This document shows, piece after piece, positions 34,452 through 43,144 of a stretch of DNA of 64,000 bases. The position numbers and the translations under genes were made by a program. Under the pieces are notes generated by a model, which saw nothing but the letters and a program-made list of their open reading frames with translations, was not told the origin of the DNA and ran no database searches. The DNA is from Microbacterium sp. MAH-37 (GTDB lineage Bacteria; Actinomycetota; Actinomycetes; Actinomycetales; Microbacteriaceae). Every line of letters begins with the position of its first letter. Positions within the stretch are counted from its first letter, which is position 1. Location of the stretch: positions 1-64,000 of the forward strand of contig NZ_WSEN01000010.1 in assembly GCF_009758255.1 (NCBI RefSeq), given 5' to 3'.

Positions 34452-35381
34452 ATGTCCGACGTCATCGCCGACCTCACGCTCGTCACCGCCGCGGAGATCG
34501 CCGACCGCGTGAGCATGCCCGCCGCCATCCGTGCGCTGCAGGACGTGCTGCGCGCGGGGTTCGATCCCGAGGGCGACCTCCCCCGCACCATCCAGGACGT
34601 GCCGCACGGCCAGCTGCTGCTCATGCCCGCCGCCATCGACGGCGCCGCCGGTCAGAAGTTCGCCACCGTCGCACCGGCCAACCCGGCGCGCGGACTGGAG
34701 CGCATCCAGGCGCTGTACATCCTGCTCGACGGCGAGACCCTCGCCCCCACCGCCGTGCTCGACGGCACCGCGCTGACCTCACTGCGCACGCCGGCGATGT
34801 CGGCCGCCGTGGTCGATCTGCTCGCCGGATCGGATGCCGGTGACCTGGTCGTCTTCGGCACCGGGCCTCAGGCCGTCCGGCATGTCGAGGCGCTGCAGGC
34901 GATCCGTCCGCTGCGCACCGTGCGGATGATCGGGCGGGACGCCGACCGCACCACGTCGGCCGTGCGCGCCGCGCGCCTGCTGGCGCCGGAGGCGCAGATC
35001 GAGGCAGGCGATGTGGCGGACGTGCGATCCGCCGACCTGGTGGTCTGCGCGACCACGGCGTCCGAACCGCTGTTCCCCGCTTCTCTGGCCCGCGACGCCG
35101 CGACCCTCGTCGCGATCGGCTCGCACGAGCCGCAGAAGGCCGAGCTCGACCCGGCGCTGGTCGGGCGCTCGCAGGTCGTGGTGGAGAGCCGCCGCGTCGG
35201 GCTGTCCGAGGCCGGCGACGTGATCCGTGCGATCGCGGCCGGAACCCTGCACGAGGGCGACCTGGTGACGCAGCACGAGCTGTTCACGGGCGCCGTGTCC
35301 GCGGCATCCGATCGTCCCCGCATCGTGAAGACCTGCGGCATGGGCTGGCAGGACCTCGCCGTCGCCCGCCTGGCCCTCTGA
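34452..35381 (+). CDS. Ornithine cyclodeaminase/mu-crystallin family protein, probable pyrroline-2-carboxylate reductase
   Basis: A 309-residue protein of the OCD/mu-crystallin family: substrate end LPRTIQDVPHGQLLLMPA, catalytic Lys in GQKFATVAPANP (about 74), and the Rossmann turn VVFGTGPQAVRHVEAL at about 137. Family members include delta1-pyrroline-2-carboxylate reductases that convert the product of trans-3-hydroxyproline dehydration to L-proline. A racemase/dehydratase-family gene follows 90 bp downstream, so that role is more likely here than ornithine cyclisation. It opens a three-gene unit and is divergent from the importer. Confidence 0.78.
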   Translation: MSDVIADLTLVTAAEIADRVSMPAAIRALQDVLRAGFDPEGDLPRTIQDVPHGQLLLMPAAIDGAAGQKFATVAPANPARGLERIQALYILLDGETLAPTAVLDGTALTSLRTPAMSAAVVDLLAGSDAGDLVVFGTGPQAVRHVEALQAIRPLRTVRMIGRDADRTTSAVRAARLLAPEAQIEAGDVADVRSADLVVCATTASEPLFPASLARDAATLVAIGSHEPQKAELDPALVGRSQVVVESRRVGLSEAGDVIRAIAAGTLHEGDLVTQHELFTGAVSAASDRPRIVKTCGMGWQDLAVARLAL

Positions 35382-35398
35382 TCCCGCTCCCACCCCTG

Positions 35399-35455
35399 GG
35401 GAATGTCGCAATTTGCCGCTTCCCGGGACGGGAAGCGACCATCGGCGACACTTCT
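35399..35455. repeat. Imperfect palindromic repeat, family 1
   Basis: GAATGTCGCAATTTGCCGC and TTCCC (to 35424) face a near-complement at 35430-35455. The same GAATGTCGC...GGCCGC layout recurs at 47914-47974. It lies between the reductase and racemase-family genes. Confidence 0.5.
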
Positions 35456-35471
35456 GAGAAAGGAAACCCTG

Positions 35472-36455
35472 ATGCGCTGGAGCACCGAGGACTGGCACAC
35501 CGCCGGCGAGCCGTTCCGCATCGTGCAGGACGTGCCGACGCACGGCGCGACCGTCGCCGAGAGGCGCGTCGAGGCCATCACGGGCGAAGCTGACGGCATC
35601 CGTCGCTTCCTCTGCCTGGAGCCGCGCGGCCACGACGACATGTACGGCGGATTCATCACGCCGCCGGACGATGAGGGCGCCGACTTCGGCGTGCTGTTCT
35701 GGCACAAGGACGGCTTCTCGACCGCTTGCGGGCACGGCACGATCGCGCTCGGCGCGTGGGCGGTGCGCACCGGGCTGGTCGCATCCGACCCCGACGGCGA
35801 GACCGTCGTGACCATCGACGTGCCGAGCGGACGCGTGCAGGCACGCGTGCGGCAGAGCGGCGGCCGGATCGAGGAGATCGTGTTCCGCAACGTCGAGTCG
35901 CGGGTGCTGTCGCGAGGAATCCCGCTGCAGACCTCCCGCGGCGAGGTCACGGTCGACCTGGTGTTCGGCGGCGCCGTGTACGCCACGCTCCCGGCGTCCG
36001 CCGTCGGCCTGTCGGTGACGCCGTCGGACACGGCGGATCTCATCGCGATCGGCCGCGAGATCAAGTGGGCGCTGAACGAGCACCCGGCCGCGCAGCTGGC
36101 GGATGCCCGGCTCTCCGGCGTCTACGGGACGATCCTGTTCGACGATCTCGGCCGTACCGCCGACGGACCGCACCAGCGCAACGTCACCGTCTTCGCCGAC
36201 GGCGAGGTCGACCGCAGTCCCTGCGGATCCGGCACCGCCGCTCGCGTGGCGCTCTTGGCCGCGACCGGCGAGCTCGGCGAGGGCGAAACGCTCACGCACG
36301 ACTCGATCATCGGCACCCGCTTCCTGGCGACCGTCGCCGAACGGACATCCGATGGGGTCATTCCGGAAGTCCGCGGCAACGCGTACCGTGTGGGTGCGTC
36401 GGTCTTCGAGCTCGACGAAGGCGACCCGGTCGCCGACGGTTTCAGTCTGCGTTGA
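35472..36455 (+). CDS. Proline racemase superfamily enzyme, candidate trans-3-hydroxyproline dehydratase
   Basis: A 327-residue member of the proline racemase superfamily. Both active-site positions carry Cys: Cys86 in FSTACGHGTIALG and Cys251 in DRSPCGSGTAAR. Characterised trans-3-hydroxy-L-proline dehydratases usually have a Thr or Ser at one of the two sites, whereas racemases and epimerases have Cys at both. Its neighbour, a pyrroline-2-carboxylate reductase-like gene, argues for the dehydratase, and the residues argue for epimerase activity. It is distinct from the 4-hydroxyproline epimerase at 39378. It is 11 bp before the amidohydrolase gene. Confidence 0.7.
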   Translation: MRWSTEDWHTAGEPFRIVQDVPTHGATVAERRVEAITGEADGIRRFLCLEPRGHDDMYGGFITPPDDEGADFGVLFWHKDGFSTACGHGTIALGAWAVRTGLVASDPDGETVVTIDVPSGRVQARVRQSGGRIEEIVFRNVESRVLSRGIPLQTSRGEVTVDLVFGGAVYATLPASAVGLSVTPSDTADLIAIGREIKWALNEHPAAQLADARLSGVYGTILFDDLGRTADGPHQRNVTVFADGEVDRSPCGSGTAARVALLAATGELGEGETLTHDSIIGTRFLATVAERTSDGVIPEVRGNAYRVGASVFELDEGDPVADGFSLR

Positions 36456-36466
36456 AGGGAAACGAC

Positions 36467-37651
36467 ATGCGCACAGGATCGCTCACCATCACCGGCGCAC
36501 AGGTCTGGGACGGCACGTCCTTCGCGCCCCGCGACGTGCACATCGCGGACGGCCGGGTCACACCGGCCGCGGCATCGGATGCCGCGACGCTGGACGGCAC
36601 CGGACACTGGCTCATCCCCGGCCTCATCGACGCGCATTTTCATGCCTATGCGACCAGCATGGACGGCTTCGAGAACGAACGGGGGCCGCTCAGCTACGCG
36701 GCGCTGAACGGGGCGCGGCGCCTGTCGCGCGCACTCGGTCGCGGCTTCACGACCGTGCGCGACGTGGCCGGCGGCGACATCGGGCTCGCGCAGGCGATCG
36801 ACGCCGACCTGTTCGACTCGCCGCGCTACCACTTCACCGGCCCGGCGCTCAGCCAGACCGGCGGGCACGGCGATCCCCGCGCGGCGCACGTCGACGTGTG
36901 CTTCTCGCACGGGCACATGTGCGAGGTCGTAGACGGCGTCGACAACCTGCGACTCGCGGTGCGCAACCGGCTGCGCACCGGCGCGCACGCGATCAAGGTC
37001 ATGGCATCCGGCGGAGTGTTCTCCCTGACGGACCCGATCCGCGTGCCCCAGTACTCGCAGGAGGAGCTGCGCGCCGTGGTCGAGGAGGCGACGCGCCGCG
37101 GCAGTTACGTCTGCGCGCACGCGTACTCCTCCGAGGCGGTGCAGCACGCGGTCGCCGCCGGCATCCGTTCGATCGAGCACGGCAACCTCATCGACCGTGA
37201 GACGGCCGAGCGGATGGCGGATGCCGGCGCCTTCCTGGTGCCCACGCTCGCCGCCTACGACGCCATGGACCGGCGCGGCGCATCCATCGGCCTGAACGCG
37301 ACCTCGCTCGCGAAGAACACCGAGGTGCTGACGAAGGGACAGGATGCTGTGCGACTCGCGCACGAGACCGGCGTGCGCGTCGGCTTCGGCAGCGACCTGA
37401 TGGGCGACCTCGAGGACGACCAGCTCGCCGGTGTGCGGCTGCAGGTCGAGGCATCCGGCGCCGCCGCGACGCTGCGCTCGATGACGGCGGTGAACGCCGA
37501 GCTGATCGGCGATGACGCGCTCGGACATCTCGGCGACGGCGCCTACGGCGATGCCGTGCTGCTGAGCGCCGACCCGCTCGCCGCCCCCTCGGCGCTGTGG
37601 GAGCAGGATGCTCGGGTCGCCGTGGTCCGCGGGGGCCTCGTCGTCGCGTAG
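36467..37651 (+). CDS. Amidohydrolase-superfamily protein, prolidase-like
   Basis: A 394-residue metal-dependent amidohydrolase of the imidazolonepropionase/Xaa-Pro dipeptidase-like group. Metal ligands are visible: HxH in IDAHFHAYA (about 56-58), probable carboxylated Lys in AIKVMASGG, His in VCAHAYSSEA and SIEHGNLID, and Asp in GFGSDLMGD. Several members of this group hydrolyse Xaa-Pro or Xaa-Arg dipeptides. Next to hydroxyproline enzymes and a peptide importer, a dipeptidase acting on Xaa-Pro/Xaa-Hyp is the best guess, not a proof. It ends the plus-strand three-gene unit. Confidence 0.75.
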   Translation: MRTGSLTITGAQVWDGTSFAPRDVHIADGRVTPAAASDAATLDGTGHWLIPGLIDAHFHAYATSMDGFENERGPLSYAALNGARRLSRALGRGFTTVRDVAGGDIGLAQAIDADLFDSPRYHFTGPALSQTGGHGDPRAAHVDVCFSHGHMCEVVDGVDNLRLAVRNRLRTGAHAIKVMASGGVFSLTDPIRVPQYSQEELRAVVEEATRRGSYVCAHAYSSEAVQHAVAAGIRSIEHGNLIDRETAERMADAGAFLVPTLAAYDAMDRRGASIGLNATSLAKNTEVLTKGQDAVRLAHETGVRVGFGSDLMGDLEDDQLAGVRLQVEASGAAATLRSMTAVNAELIGDDALGHLGDGAYGDAVLLSADPLAAPSALWEQDARVAVVRGGLVVA

Positions 37652-37684
37652 CGCCGGGGTACGCCGAGCGAACGAACTGGCGAC

Positions 37685-37722
37685 GAGTGCACCACTTATC
37701 GACGTCAACAACCGGTGCACTC
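37685..37722. repeat. Intergenic palindrome between convergent genes
   Basis: GAGTGCACC (37685-37693) pairs with GGTGCACTC (37714-37722), and a wider arm (CTGGCG...CGCCAG) may extend it. It lies between the amidohydrolase and the convergent aldehyde dehydrogenase genes and may end both transcripts. Confidence 0.5.
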
Positions 37723-37796
37723 GACGGCAAGGGGTCCACTCGCCGCCAGCGAGCGCGCTCGAGGCCCACCAGTTCGGCGTCCGTGACGAGCGCGGA

Positions 37797-39269
37797 TCAG
37801 CGGGCGAACGCGCCCCAGTCCGTCGAGCGGCCGGCCTCGCTGAAGCTCTGCGGTACGTCCCAGGGGTTGTCGTCGCGCAGCGGCTCGGGCAGCAGCGCCT
37901 GCGGCGCGTTCTGGTAGGAGACGCCGCGCAGGAAACGGGTGATGGCGGCGGTGCCGACGCTCGTGCCGTCGCTCGTGGTCGCCGGGTAGGGCCCGCCGTG
38001 CTGCATCGCCGGGGTCACCGAGACGCCGGTCGGCCAGCCGCCGAACAGCACGCGTCCGCTGGTCTCGGCCAGCACCTCGACGAGCTCGGCGAGTGAGCCG
38101 TCCTCCAGCTCCGCCGGCCGCGCGTGAACGGTCGAGGTGAGATTGCCCGGGAACAGCCCCGCGTGCAGCGCAGGCAGGGTCGACAGGTCGGAGTACCGCA
38201 CGATCACCGACAGCGGTCCGAACGACTCCTCGAGCAGCGCGTCGCCTGCGGCGACCAGCCCGTCGACGTCGACCGTCACGACGGTCGGGGTCGCGAAGGT
38301 CTGCCCGTCCTCGTCGGTGCGGGTCTCCCCCGCCGACAGCACGGTCACGCCGTCCGCTGCGAGCACATCCTCCCGGCGCTGCGCGAACGCGCGCCCGATA
38401 CCGGGGTTGAGCAGGCGGTGTTCGGCTACTGCCCCCGCCGTACCCGTGACGGATGCCAGGTCGGCATCCTCCGGCACGAACAGGAAGCCCGGCTTCGTGC
38501 AGAGCTGGCCCGCCGAGCCCGACACCGAGGTCACGAAGCCGTCCAGCAGCGCCTCGTCGACATAGGTCGCGTACGCGGGGTTCACACTGCCGAGCTCGCC
38601 GTAGAACGGGATCGGCACCTCGCGCGCGGCGGCGATGTCGGCCAGCATCCGCCCGACGTGCGTCGAACCGGTGAACGCTCCGGCGCGGATGCGCTCGTCC
38701 TTCAGGAGCGCGACCCCGTTCTGCTGTCCCTCGATCAGCTGGAACACGCCGTCCGGCATCCCGGCACCGCGCAGCGCGTCGATGACGACGGCGGCGGTCG
38801 CGCGCGACAGCTCCGGATGCCCCGAGTGCGCCTTCACGACGACGGGGCAGCCCGCGGCGAGCGCGGCGGCCGTGTCACCGCCGGCGACCGAGAACGCGAA
38901 CGGGAAGTTCGACGCGGCGAAGTTCAGCACAGGGCCGACCGGCTCCAGCATCCGGCGCAGGTCCGGACGCGGGCCGATGACGTACTCGGGGTCGGCGCGG
39001 TCGATCCGGGCGTCGAGGTAGGCGCCGTCGACGATCGTGTCGGCGAACAGTCGCAGCTGCCATGACGTGCGGCGCACCTCGCCGGTCAGCCTGGTCTCGC
39101 CCAGGCCGGTCTCGCGCATCGCGATCGCGATGAGGTCGGATGCCGCGGCATCCAGCGCGTCCGCGACGGCGACCAGCGCCGCCCCGCGGTCCCGCGGGCT
39201 GGTGCGTGCGAACGTGCGCGCGGCGCCCGCCGCCGCGGCGGCAACCTCGTCGATGGTGGTGTCGGTCAT
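37797..39269 (-). CDS. 2,5-dioxovalerate (2-oxoglutarate semialdehyde) dehydrogenase
   Basis: A 490-residue aldehyde dehydrogenase of the KGSADH group (SNFPFAFSVAGGDTAAALAAG, VVVKAHSGHPE at about 155-165). The catalytic Glu region is PFYGELGSVNP, and the nucleophile lies in GSAGQLCTKPG (Cys about 280). It oxidises 2-oxoglutarate semialdehyde to 2-oxoglutarate with NAD(P), the last step of trans-4-hydroxyproline breakdown. ATG at 39269 gives the family N-terminus. It follows the epimerase gene by 108 bp on the same strand, with a palindrome between. Confidence 0.88.
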   Translation of the reverse strand: MTDTTIDEVAAAAAGAARTFARTSPRDRGAALVAVADALDAAASDLIAIAMRETGLGETRLTGEVRRTSWQLRLFADTIVDGAYLDARIDRADPEYVIGPRPDLRRMLEPVGPVLNFAASNFPFAFSVAGGDTAAALAAGCPVVVKAHSGHPELSRATAAVVIDALRGAGMPDGVFQLIEGQQNGVALLKDERIRAGAFTGSTHVGRMLADIAAAREVPIPFYGELGSVNPAYATYVDEALLDGFVTSVSGSAGQLCTKPGFLFVPEDADLASVTGTAGAVAEHRLLNPGIGRAFAQRREDVLAADGVTVLSAGETRTDEDGQTFATPTVVTVDVDGLVAAGDALLEESFGPLSVIVRYSDLSTLPALHAGLFPGNLTSTVHARPAELEDGSLAELVEVLAETSGRVLFGGWPTGVSVTPAMQHGGPYPATTSDGTSVGTAAITRFLRGVSYQNAPQALLPEPLRDDNPWDVPQSFSEAGRSTDWGAFAR

Positions 39270-39306
39270 GATTCCTCCTGTGCTGTGCGCCAGCGCGCGA
39301 CCTGTT

Positions 39307-39369
39307 GCCGAGCGCACGGGCTGTTCACCTCGAGAAGCCGTGCTTTCGGCAGGATGCCGTGCGCTCGGC
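39307..39369. repeat. Palindrome between epimerase and dehydrogenase genes
   Basis: GCCGAGCGCACGG (39307-39319) has a perfect 13-bp complement at 39357-39369, with a second small hairpin in the loop. It may be a partial terminator or an mRNA-stabilising stem in the minus-strand operon. Confidence 0.55.
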
Positions 39370-39377
39370 GCCGACGG

Positions 39378-40379
39378 TCAGAACACGAACCCCTCGGGGA
39401 ACGGGTCGTTCTCGTCGAGCATGTACTGGCCGAGCCCGGTGACCCAGGCGCGGCCGGTGATCGTGGGGATCACTGCCGGCTTGCCGCCGACCGTGGTCTC
39501 GCCCACCAGGCGTCCGGTGAACTCCGTGCCGATGAACGACTCGTTCACGAACGGGGCGTCCAGCGCCAACTCACCGCGGGTGTGCAGCTCGGCCATCCGG
39601 GCGCTGGTGCCGGTGCCGCACGGCGAGCGGTCGAACCATCCGGGGTGGATCGCCATCGCGTGCCGCGAGCGCACCGCATCCGAGCCGGGCGCGATGAACT
39701 CCACGTGGTGCACGTGGTTCGCGCCCTGAAGCACCGGATGCACGGGAGGCGCCTGATCGTTGATCGCGTCCATGATCTTCAGCCCCGCGGCGAGGATGTC
39801 GCCCTGCCGGGACCGATCGAACGGAAGCCCCACCTGATCGAGATCGACGAGCGCGTAGTAGTTGCCTCCGAACGCGACCGAGTAGGTGATCTCGCCGATC
39901 CCCGGCACCTCGATGCGCTCGTCCAGCCGGTCGACGAAGCTCGGCACGTTCTCGATGGTGACGTCGACGGCGCGACCGTCCTCCACGCGCACGCGCGCGA
40001 TCACGAGCCCTGCAGGCACGTCGAGGCGGATCTCGGTGACCGGCTCGGTGACCTCCACCATGCCGGTCTCGACCAGCACGGTCGCGACCCCGATCGTTCC
40101 GTGCCCGCACATCGGCAGGAATCCGGATGCCTCGATGAACACGGCGCCCCAGTCGGCGTCGTCGCGGGCCGGCGGCTGCAGCAGCGCGCCCGACATCGAC
40201 GCGTGCCCGCGGGGCTCGTTCATCAGGAACCCGCGCAGCCCGTCGAGGTGCTCCATCGCGTACAGGCGACGGTCGTTCATCGTCGCCCCGGGGATGCGAC
40301 CGACACCGCCGGTCACGACGCGCGTCGGCATCCCCTCGGTGTGGGAGTCGACGGCCTGGATGGTGCGGCGAGCGCGCAT
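39378..40379 (-). CDS. 4-hydroxyproline 2-epimerase (proline racemase family)
   Basis: A 333-residue proline racemase-family enzyme with Cys at both sites: Cys91 in FLPMCGHGTIG and Cys254 in DRSPCGTGTSAR. That is the pattern of proline racemases and 4-hydroxyproline epimerases. With the D-hydroxyproline dehydrogenase, deaminase and semialdehyde dehydrogenase next to it, it most likely converts trans-4-hydroxy-L-proline to cis-4-hydroxy-D-proline. ATG at 40379 gives RTIQAVDSHTEG, the family start. It is 76 bp after the deaminase gene. Confidence 0.88.
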   Translation of the reverse strand: MRARRTIQAVDSHTEGMPTRVVTGGVGRIPGATMNDRRLYAMEHLDGLRGFLMNEPRGHASMSGALLQPPARDDADWGAVFIEASGFLPMCGHGTIGVATVLVETGMVEVTEPVTEIRLDVPAGLVIARVRVEDGRAVDVTIENVPSFVDRLDERIEVPGIGEITYSVAFGGNYYALVDLDQVGLPFDRSRQGDILAAGLKIMDAINDQAPPVHPVLQGANHVHHVEFIAPGSDAVRSRHAMAIHPGWFDRSPCGTGTSARMAELHTRGELALDAPFVNESFIGTEFTGRLVGETTVGGKPAVIPTITGRAWVTGLGQYMLDENDPFPEGFVF

Positions 40380-40450
40380 CAGCTGCCTCCGTGGATCGTG
40401 CGGGTCCGACGGGGACGCCGGCATGCGGCATCCCCGTCGAGAATCATCAC

Positions 40451-40459
40451 ATGTGTCAC
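40451..40459 (-). promoter_or_regulatory. Weak GTGACA-type element before the epimerase gene
   Basis: Minus-strand GTGACACAT matches GTGACATAT at eight of nine positions and overlaps the deaminase stop, 71 bp before the epimerase start. It is possibly a secondary regulator site. Confidence 0.25.
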
Positions 40460-41388
40460 GCGAGCACGGCTGCGCGCGCGGCGAGCGCCGCGAGCGCGCG
40501 CTCGGTGTCGGCGGTGACCTGCGCGCGCTGCTCGTCGCTCAGCGGTCCGCGCGGCGGGCGGGTGACGCCGCCGTAGGAGTTGCCGCAGATGTCCATCGAC
40601 AGCTTGATGGCCTGAACGAACTCGGTGCGCGAGTCCCAGCGGAACACGGCGACGAGCTGCTCGTAGAGCGCCTTGGCCTCCTGCCACCGGCCGGCGGTGA
40701 GCAGGTCGTACAGCTCGACGGCCTCGCGCGGGAACGCGTTCGGGTAGCCGGCGAACCAGCCGACGGCGCCGTTGACCATGAGTTCGAAGAGCACGTCGTC
40801 GGCACCGGCGATGATGTCGATGTCGCAGAGCTCCTTGATCTCGTAGACGCGGCGCACGTCGCCGGAGAACTCCTTGATCGCGACGACCTCGGGAATCTCG
40901 GCGAGCTTCGCGACCAGCGACGGCACCAGGTCGACCTTCGTGTCGTAGGGGTTGTTGTAGGCCATGATCGGCAGGCCGACCTTCGCGACCTCCTCGTAGT
41001 GCGCGATGACCTCGCCCTCGTTGGCGCGGTACAGGGTCGGCGGCAGCAGCAGGACGCCGTCGGCACCGTCCTCGCGGGCGTACTCGGCCCACTGGCGGGC
41101 CTGGTGACTGCCCACCCCGTGCGCGCCGGCGATCACGATGCCGCGGCCGTCGACTGCCTCGACCGCGACGCGGATCACCTGGCGGCGCTCCTCGTCCGTG
41201 AGCGAGGAGTACTCGCCCAGCGATCCGTTCGGTCCGACGCCGCGGCATCCGTTGGACATCAGGAAGTCGACGTGCTCGCCGAACTTGTCGTAGTCGACGG
41301 CGAGACCTGCCGGAGCCGACGCGTCTTCCTTGAACGCGAGGGTCGTGGCGACGACGACGCCGCCGAGGTCCATGTTCTGCTCGGTCAT
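40456..41388 (-). CDS. Delta1-pyrroline-4-hydroxy-2-carboxylate deaminase (DapA family)
   Basis: A 310-residue DapA/NAL-family (beta/alpha)8 enzyme: GVGPNGSLGEYSSLTDEER (TGE-like loop) at about 50-68, IMAYNNPYDTKVDL with the Tyr near 140, and Schiff-base Lys in VVAIKEFSGD near 172. In hydroxyproline operons this family deaminates pyrroline-4-hydroxy-2-carboxylate to 2-oxoglutarate semialdehyde. The neighbours make that role much more likely than dihydrodipicolinate synthesis. It starts 10 bp after the FAD subunit gene. Confidence 0.87.
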   Translation of the reverse strand: MTEQNMDLGGVVVATTLAFKEDASAPAGLAVDYDKFGEHVDFLMSNGCRGVGPNGSLGEYSSLTDEERRQVIRVAVEAVDGRGIVIAGAHGVGSHQARQWAEYAREDGADGVLLLPPTLYRANEGEVIAHYEEVAKVGLPIMAYNNPYDTKVDLVPSLVAKLAEIPEVVAIKEFSGDVRRVYEIKELCDIDIIAGADDVLFELMVNGAVGWFAGYPNAFPREAVELYDLLTAGRWQEAKALYEQLVAVFRWDSRTEFVQAIKLSMDICGNSYGGVTRPPRGPLSDEQRAQVTADTERALAALAARAAVLA

Positions 41389-41398
41389 TTCTGCTCTT

Positions 41399-42748
41399 TC
41401 ATTCGTGGGTGTGCCGGTGCGCGGCGAGTTCGCCGATGCGCACCGAGGAGAGGACGGGTCTGCGGTCGAATCCGGATGCCGCGCCGATGATGTCCTCGAC
41501 GCTGCGGCCGCAGGTGCGGCCCTGGCAGGGGCCGAGGCCGGCGCGGGTGGCGAGGCGCATGCCCCTGCTCGACGCGTCCGCGTATTCGCGGAGGGCTGCC
41601 GCGGTCGCGGCCTCGCAGCGACAGACGACGGTGTCGTCGTCGAGCCAGGCGGTCCAGCCGGGGCGGACGGCATGGGTCTGCAGGCGCTGCGCGAAAGCGC
41701 GCATCCGGCGGCGGGCGTTCAGCGGCTTGCGGTAGCGCAGGTCGGCTCCGGGGACTCCGGCGGTGGCCAGTCCGGCGATCGCGCCTTCGGCGAGCGCGGC
41801 ATCCGCCCCGCCGATCCCGGTGATCTCTCCGGCCGCGTACACGCCCGGGATGCTGGTGAGCTGCTGCCCGTCGACCCGCACGAAGCGGTCGGAGGTGATC
41901 TCGCATCCGAACTGGATGGCGACCTCGAGTCGAGGCGTGAAGCCGTGCCCGAGGGCGACGGAGTCGCACTCGACGATGCGCTCGGTGCCGGCGATCGGAC
42001 GCCAGTCCTCGTCGATGCGCTGCACGGTGACGGCTTCGACCGACCTCGCGCCATGGATGCGGGTGACGGCGCTGCCCAGGCGGTACGGGGTGCGGTGCTT
42101 CAGCAGGGTGGCAGCGTAAGAGCCGAGCTCGCCGGCCTTGGCGGCAGCGGTGGTGAGCTCCCAGGGCCTGCGGCCCCAGCCGCGCACGAGCGTGCCGGCC
42201 GTGGCGGCCTCGACGACCTCGACGACCTCGACGCCGAGCAGCGCGGCGCTCTGCGCGACCGGCAGCAGGAAGGGACCGGCGCCGGCGACGACGACGCGGG
42301 TGCCGAGGGCGACCCCGTCGCGCTTGGCGAGCGCCTGCACGGCACCGGCCGAGGTGACGCCGGGCAGGGTCCAGCCCGGCACCGGGAGCACACGGTCGTG
42401 CGCGCCTGTGGCCAGCACTACAGCGTCGGCCTGGAGGGTCTCGCCGCGGCGCTGCGCGTCGTCGACGGGTCCGGTGAGCGTGTGCACGCGAAGCGGCTCG
42501 CCTGCCTCCACTCGCCAGACGCTCGTCGACGACATGGTGCGGACGCCGGCGAGAGCCTGCTGCAGCTCGCCGAAGCGGCCGAGCTGATGCTGCATCCGGG
42601 GGTCGGTGAAGGCGGGGTGGTGCCGCCAGAACTGTCCGCCGACGCGCTCCCCCTCGTCGACGAGGACGACCTCGGCGCCTGCGCCGGCGGCGGATGCCGC
42701 AGCGGCGAGTCCCGCGGGACCCGCGCCGATCACGACGATGCGTGTCAT
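41399..42748 (-). CDS. D-hydroxyproline dehydrogenase alpha-type subunit (FAD, BFD [2Fe-2S])
   Basis: A 449-residue FAD-dependent pyridine nucleotide-disulfide oxidoreductase. FAD-binding GAGPAGLAAA lies near residue 8-17, a second dinucleotide fold VVVAGAGPFLLPVAQ near 150, and IPGVYAAGEITGIGGA near 320. The C-terminus holds a BFD-like cluster region with CRCEA and GLGPCQGRTCG. Such HcnB/OoxA-like subunits combine with a small ferredoxin-like and a DadA-like subunit in D-hydroxyproline dehydrogenases. It overlaps the preceding gene by ATGA. Confidence 0.85.
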   Translation of the reverse strand: MTRIVVIGAGPAGLAAAASAAGAGAEVVLVDEGERVGGQFWRHHPAFTDPRMQHQLGRFGELQQALAGVRTMSSTSVWRVEAGEPLRVHTLTGPVDDAQRRGETLQADAVVLATGAHDRVLPVPGWTLPGVTSAGAVQALAKRDGVALGTRVVVAGAGPFLLPVAQSAALLGVEVVEVVEAATAGTLVRGWGRRPWELTTAAAKAGELGSYAATLLKHRTPYRLGSAVTRIHGARSVEAVTVQRIDEDWRPIAGTERIVECDSVALGHGFTPRLEVAIQFGCEITSDRFVRVDGQQLTSIPGVYAAGEITGIGGADAALAEGAIAGLATAGVPGADLRYRKPLNARRRMRAFAQRLQTHAVRPGWTAWLDDDTVVCRCEAATAAALREYADASSRGMRLATRAGLGPCQGRTCGRSVEDIIGAASGFDRRPVLSSVRIGELAAHRHTHE

Positions 42749-42990
42749 GCCCGCACCTCCCGCTCGACGATGTCGCCCTCGCAGGCGGTGCGCTGACAGG
42801 CGCGGACGCCCTCGACGCCGTTCACCGTGATGACGCAGTCCTGGCAGATGCCGATGCCGCAGAAGATGCCGCGCTCGCCGCCCTGCGCGTCGCGCCAGGT
42901 GCGGTGACCGTTCGCGAGCAGGATGCCGCCGATGCTCTGTCCCTCGCGCCCGTCGAGCTGCTCGCCGTCGAAGCTGATCGTGACGGTCAT
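42745..42990 (-). CDS. D-hydroxyproline dehydrogenase small subunit, [2Fe-2S] protein
   Basis: An 81-residue HcnA-like ferredoxin-type subunit. Cysteines FCGIGICQDC (CxxxxCxxC) at about 44-52 and the fourth in ACQRTAC near 64-69 bind the cluster. It passes electrons between the two flavoprotein subunits. Its stop overlaps the start of the alpha-type gene, so the two are coupled. Confidence 0.85.
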   Translation of the reverse strand: MTVTISFDGEQLDGREGQSIGGILLANGHRTWRDAQGGERGIFCGIGICQDCVITVNGVEGVRACQRTACEGDIVEREVRA

Positions 42991-43057
42991 GCGGGTACCC
43001 CCTCGGCGGTGCGTCCAGGTCGCCGTTCGGCAGGGATAGCGGCCGCCCCCGACGATT

Positions 43058-43112
43058 CAGGTCGCACTTCGTCCCGGAAAGACGTCGGGAAAGCGGGACG
43101 AACTGCGACCTG
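43058..43112. repeat. Palindrome inside the dehydrogenase operon
   Basis: CAGGTCGCACTTCGTCCCG (43058-43076) pairs with CGGGACGAACTGCGACCTG (43094-43112), with one mismatch in 19. It lies in the 154-bp gap between the DadA-like gene and the small [2Fe-2S] subunit gene of the same minus-strand operon. Confidence 0.65.
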
Positions 43113-43144
43113 GACGGTGCGACCGCCGGTGAGCGGATGCCGGG

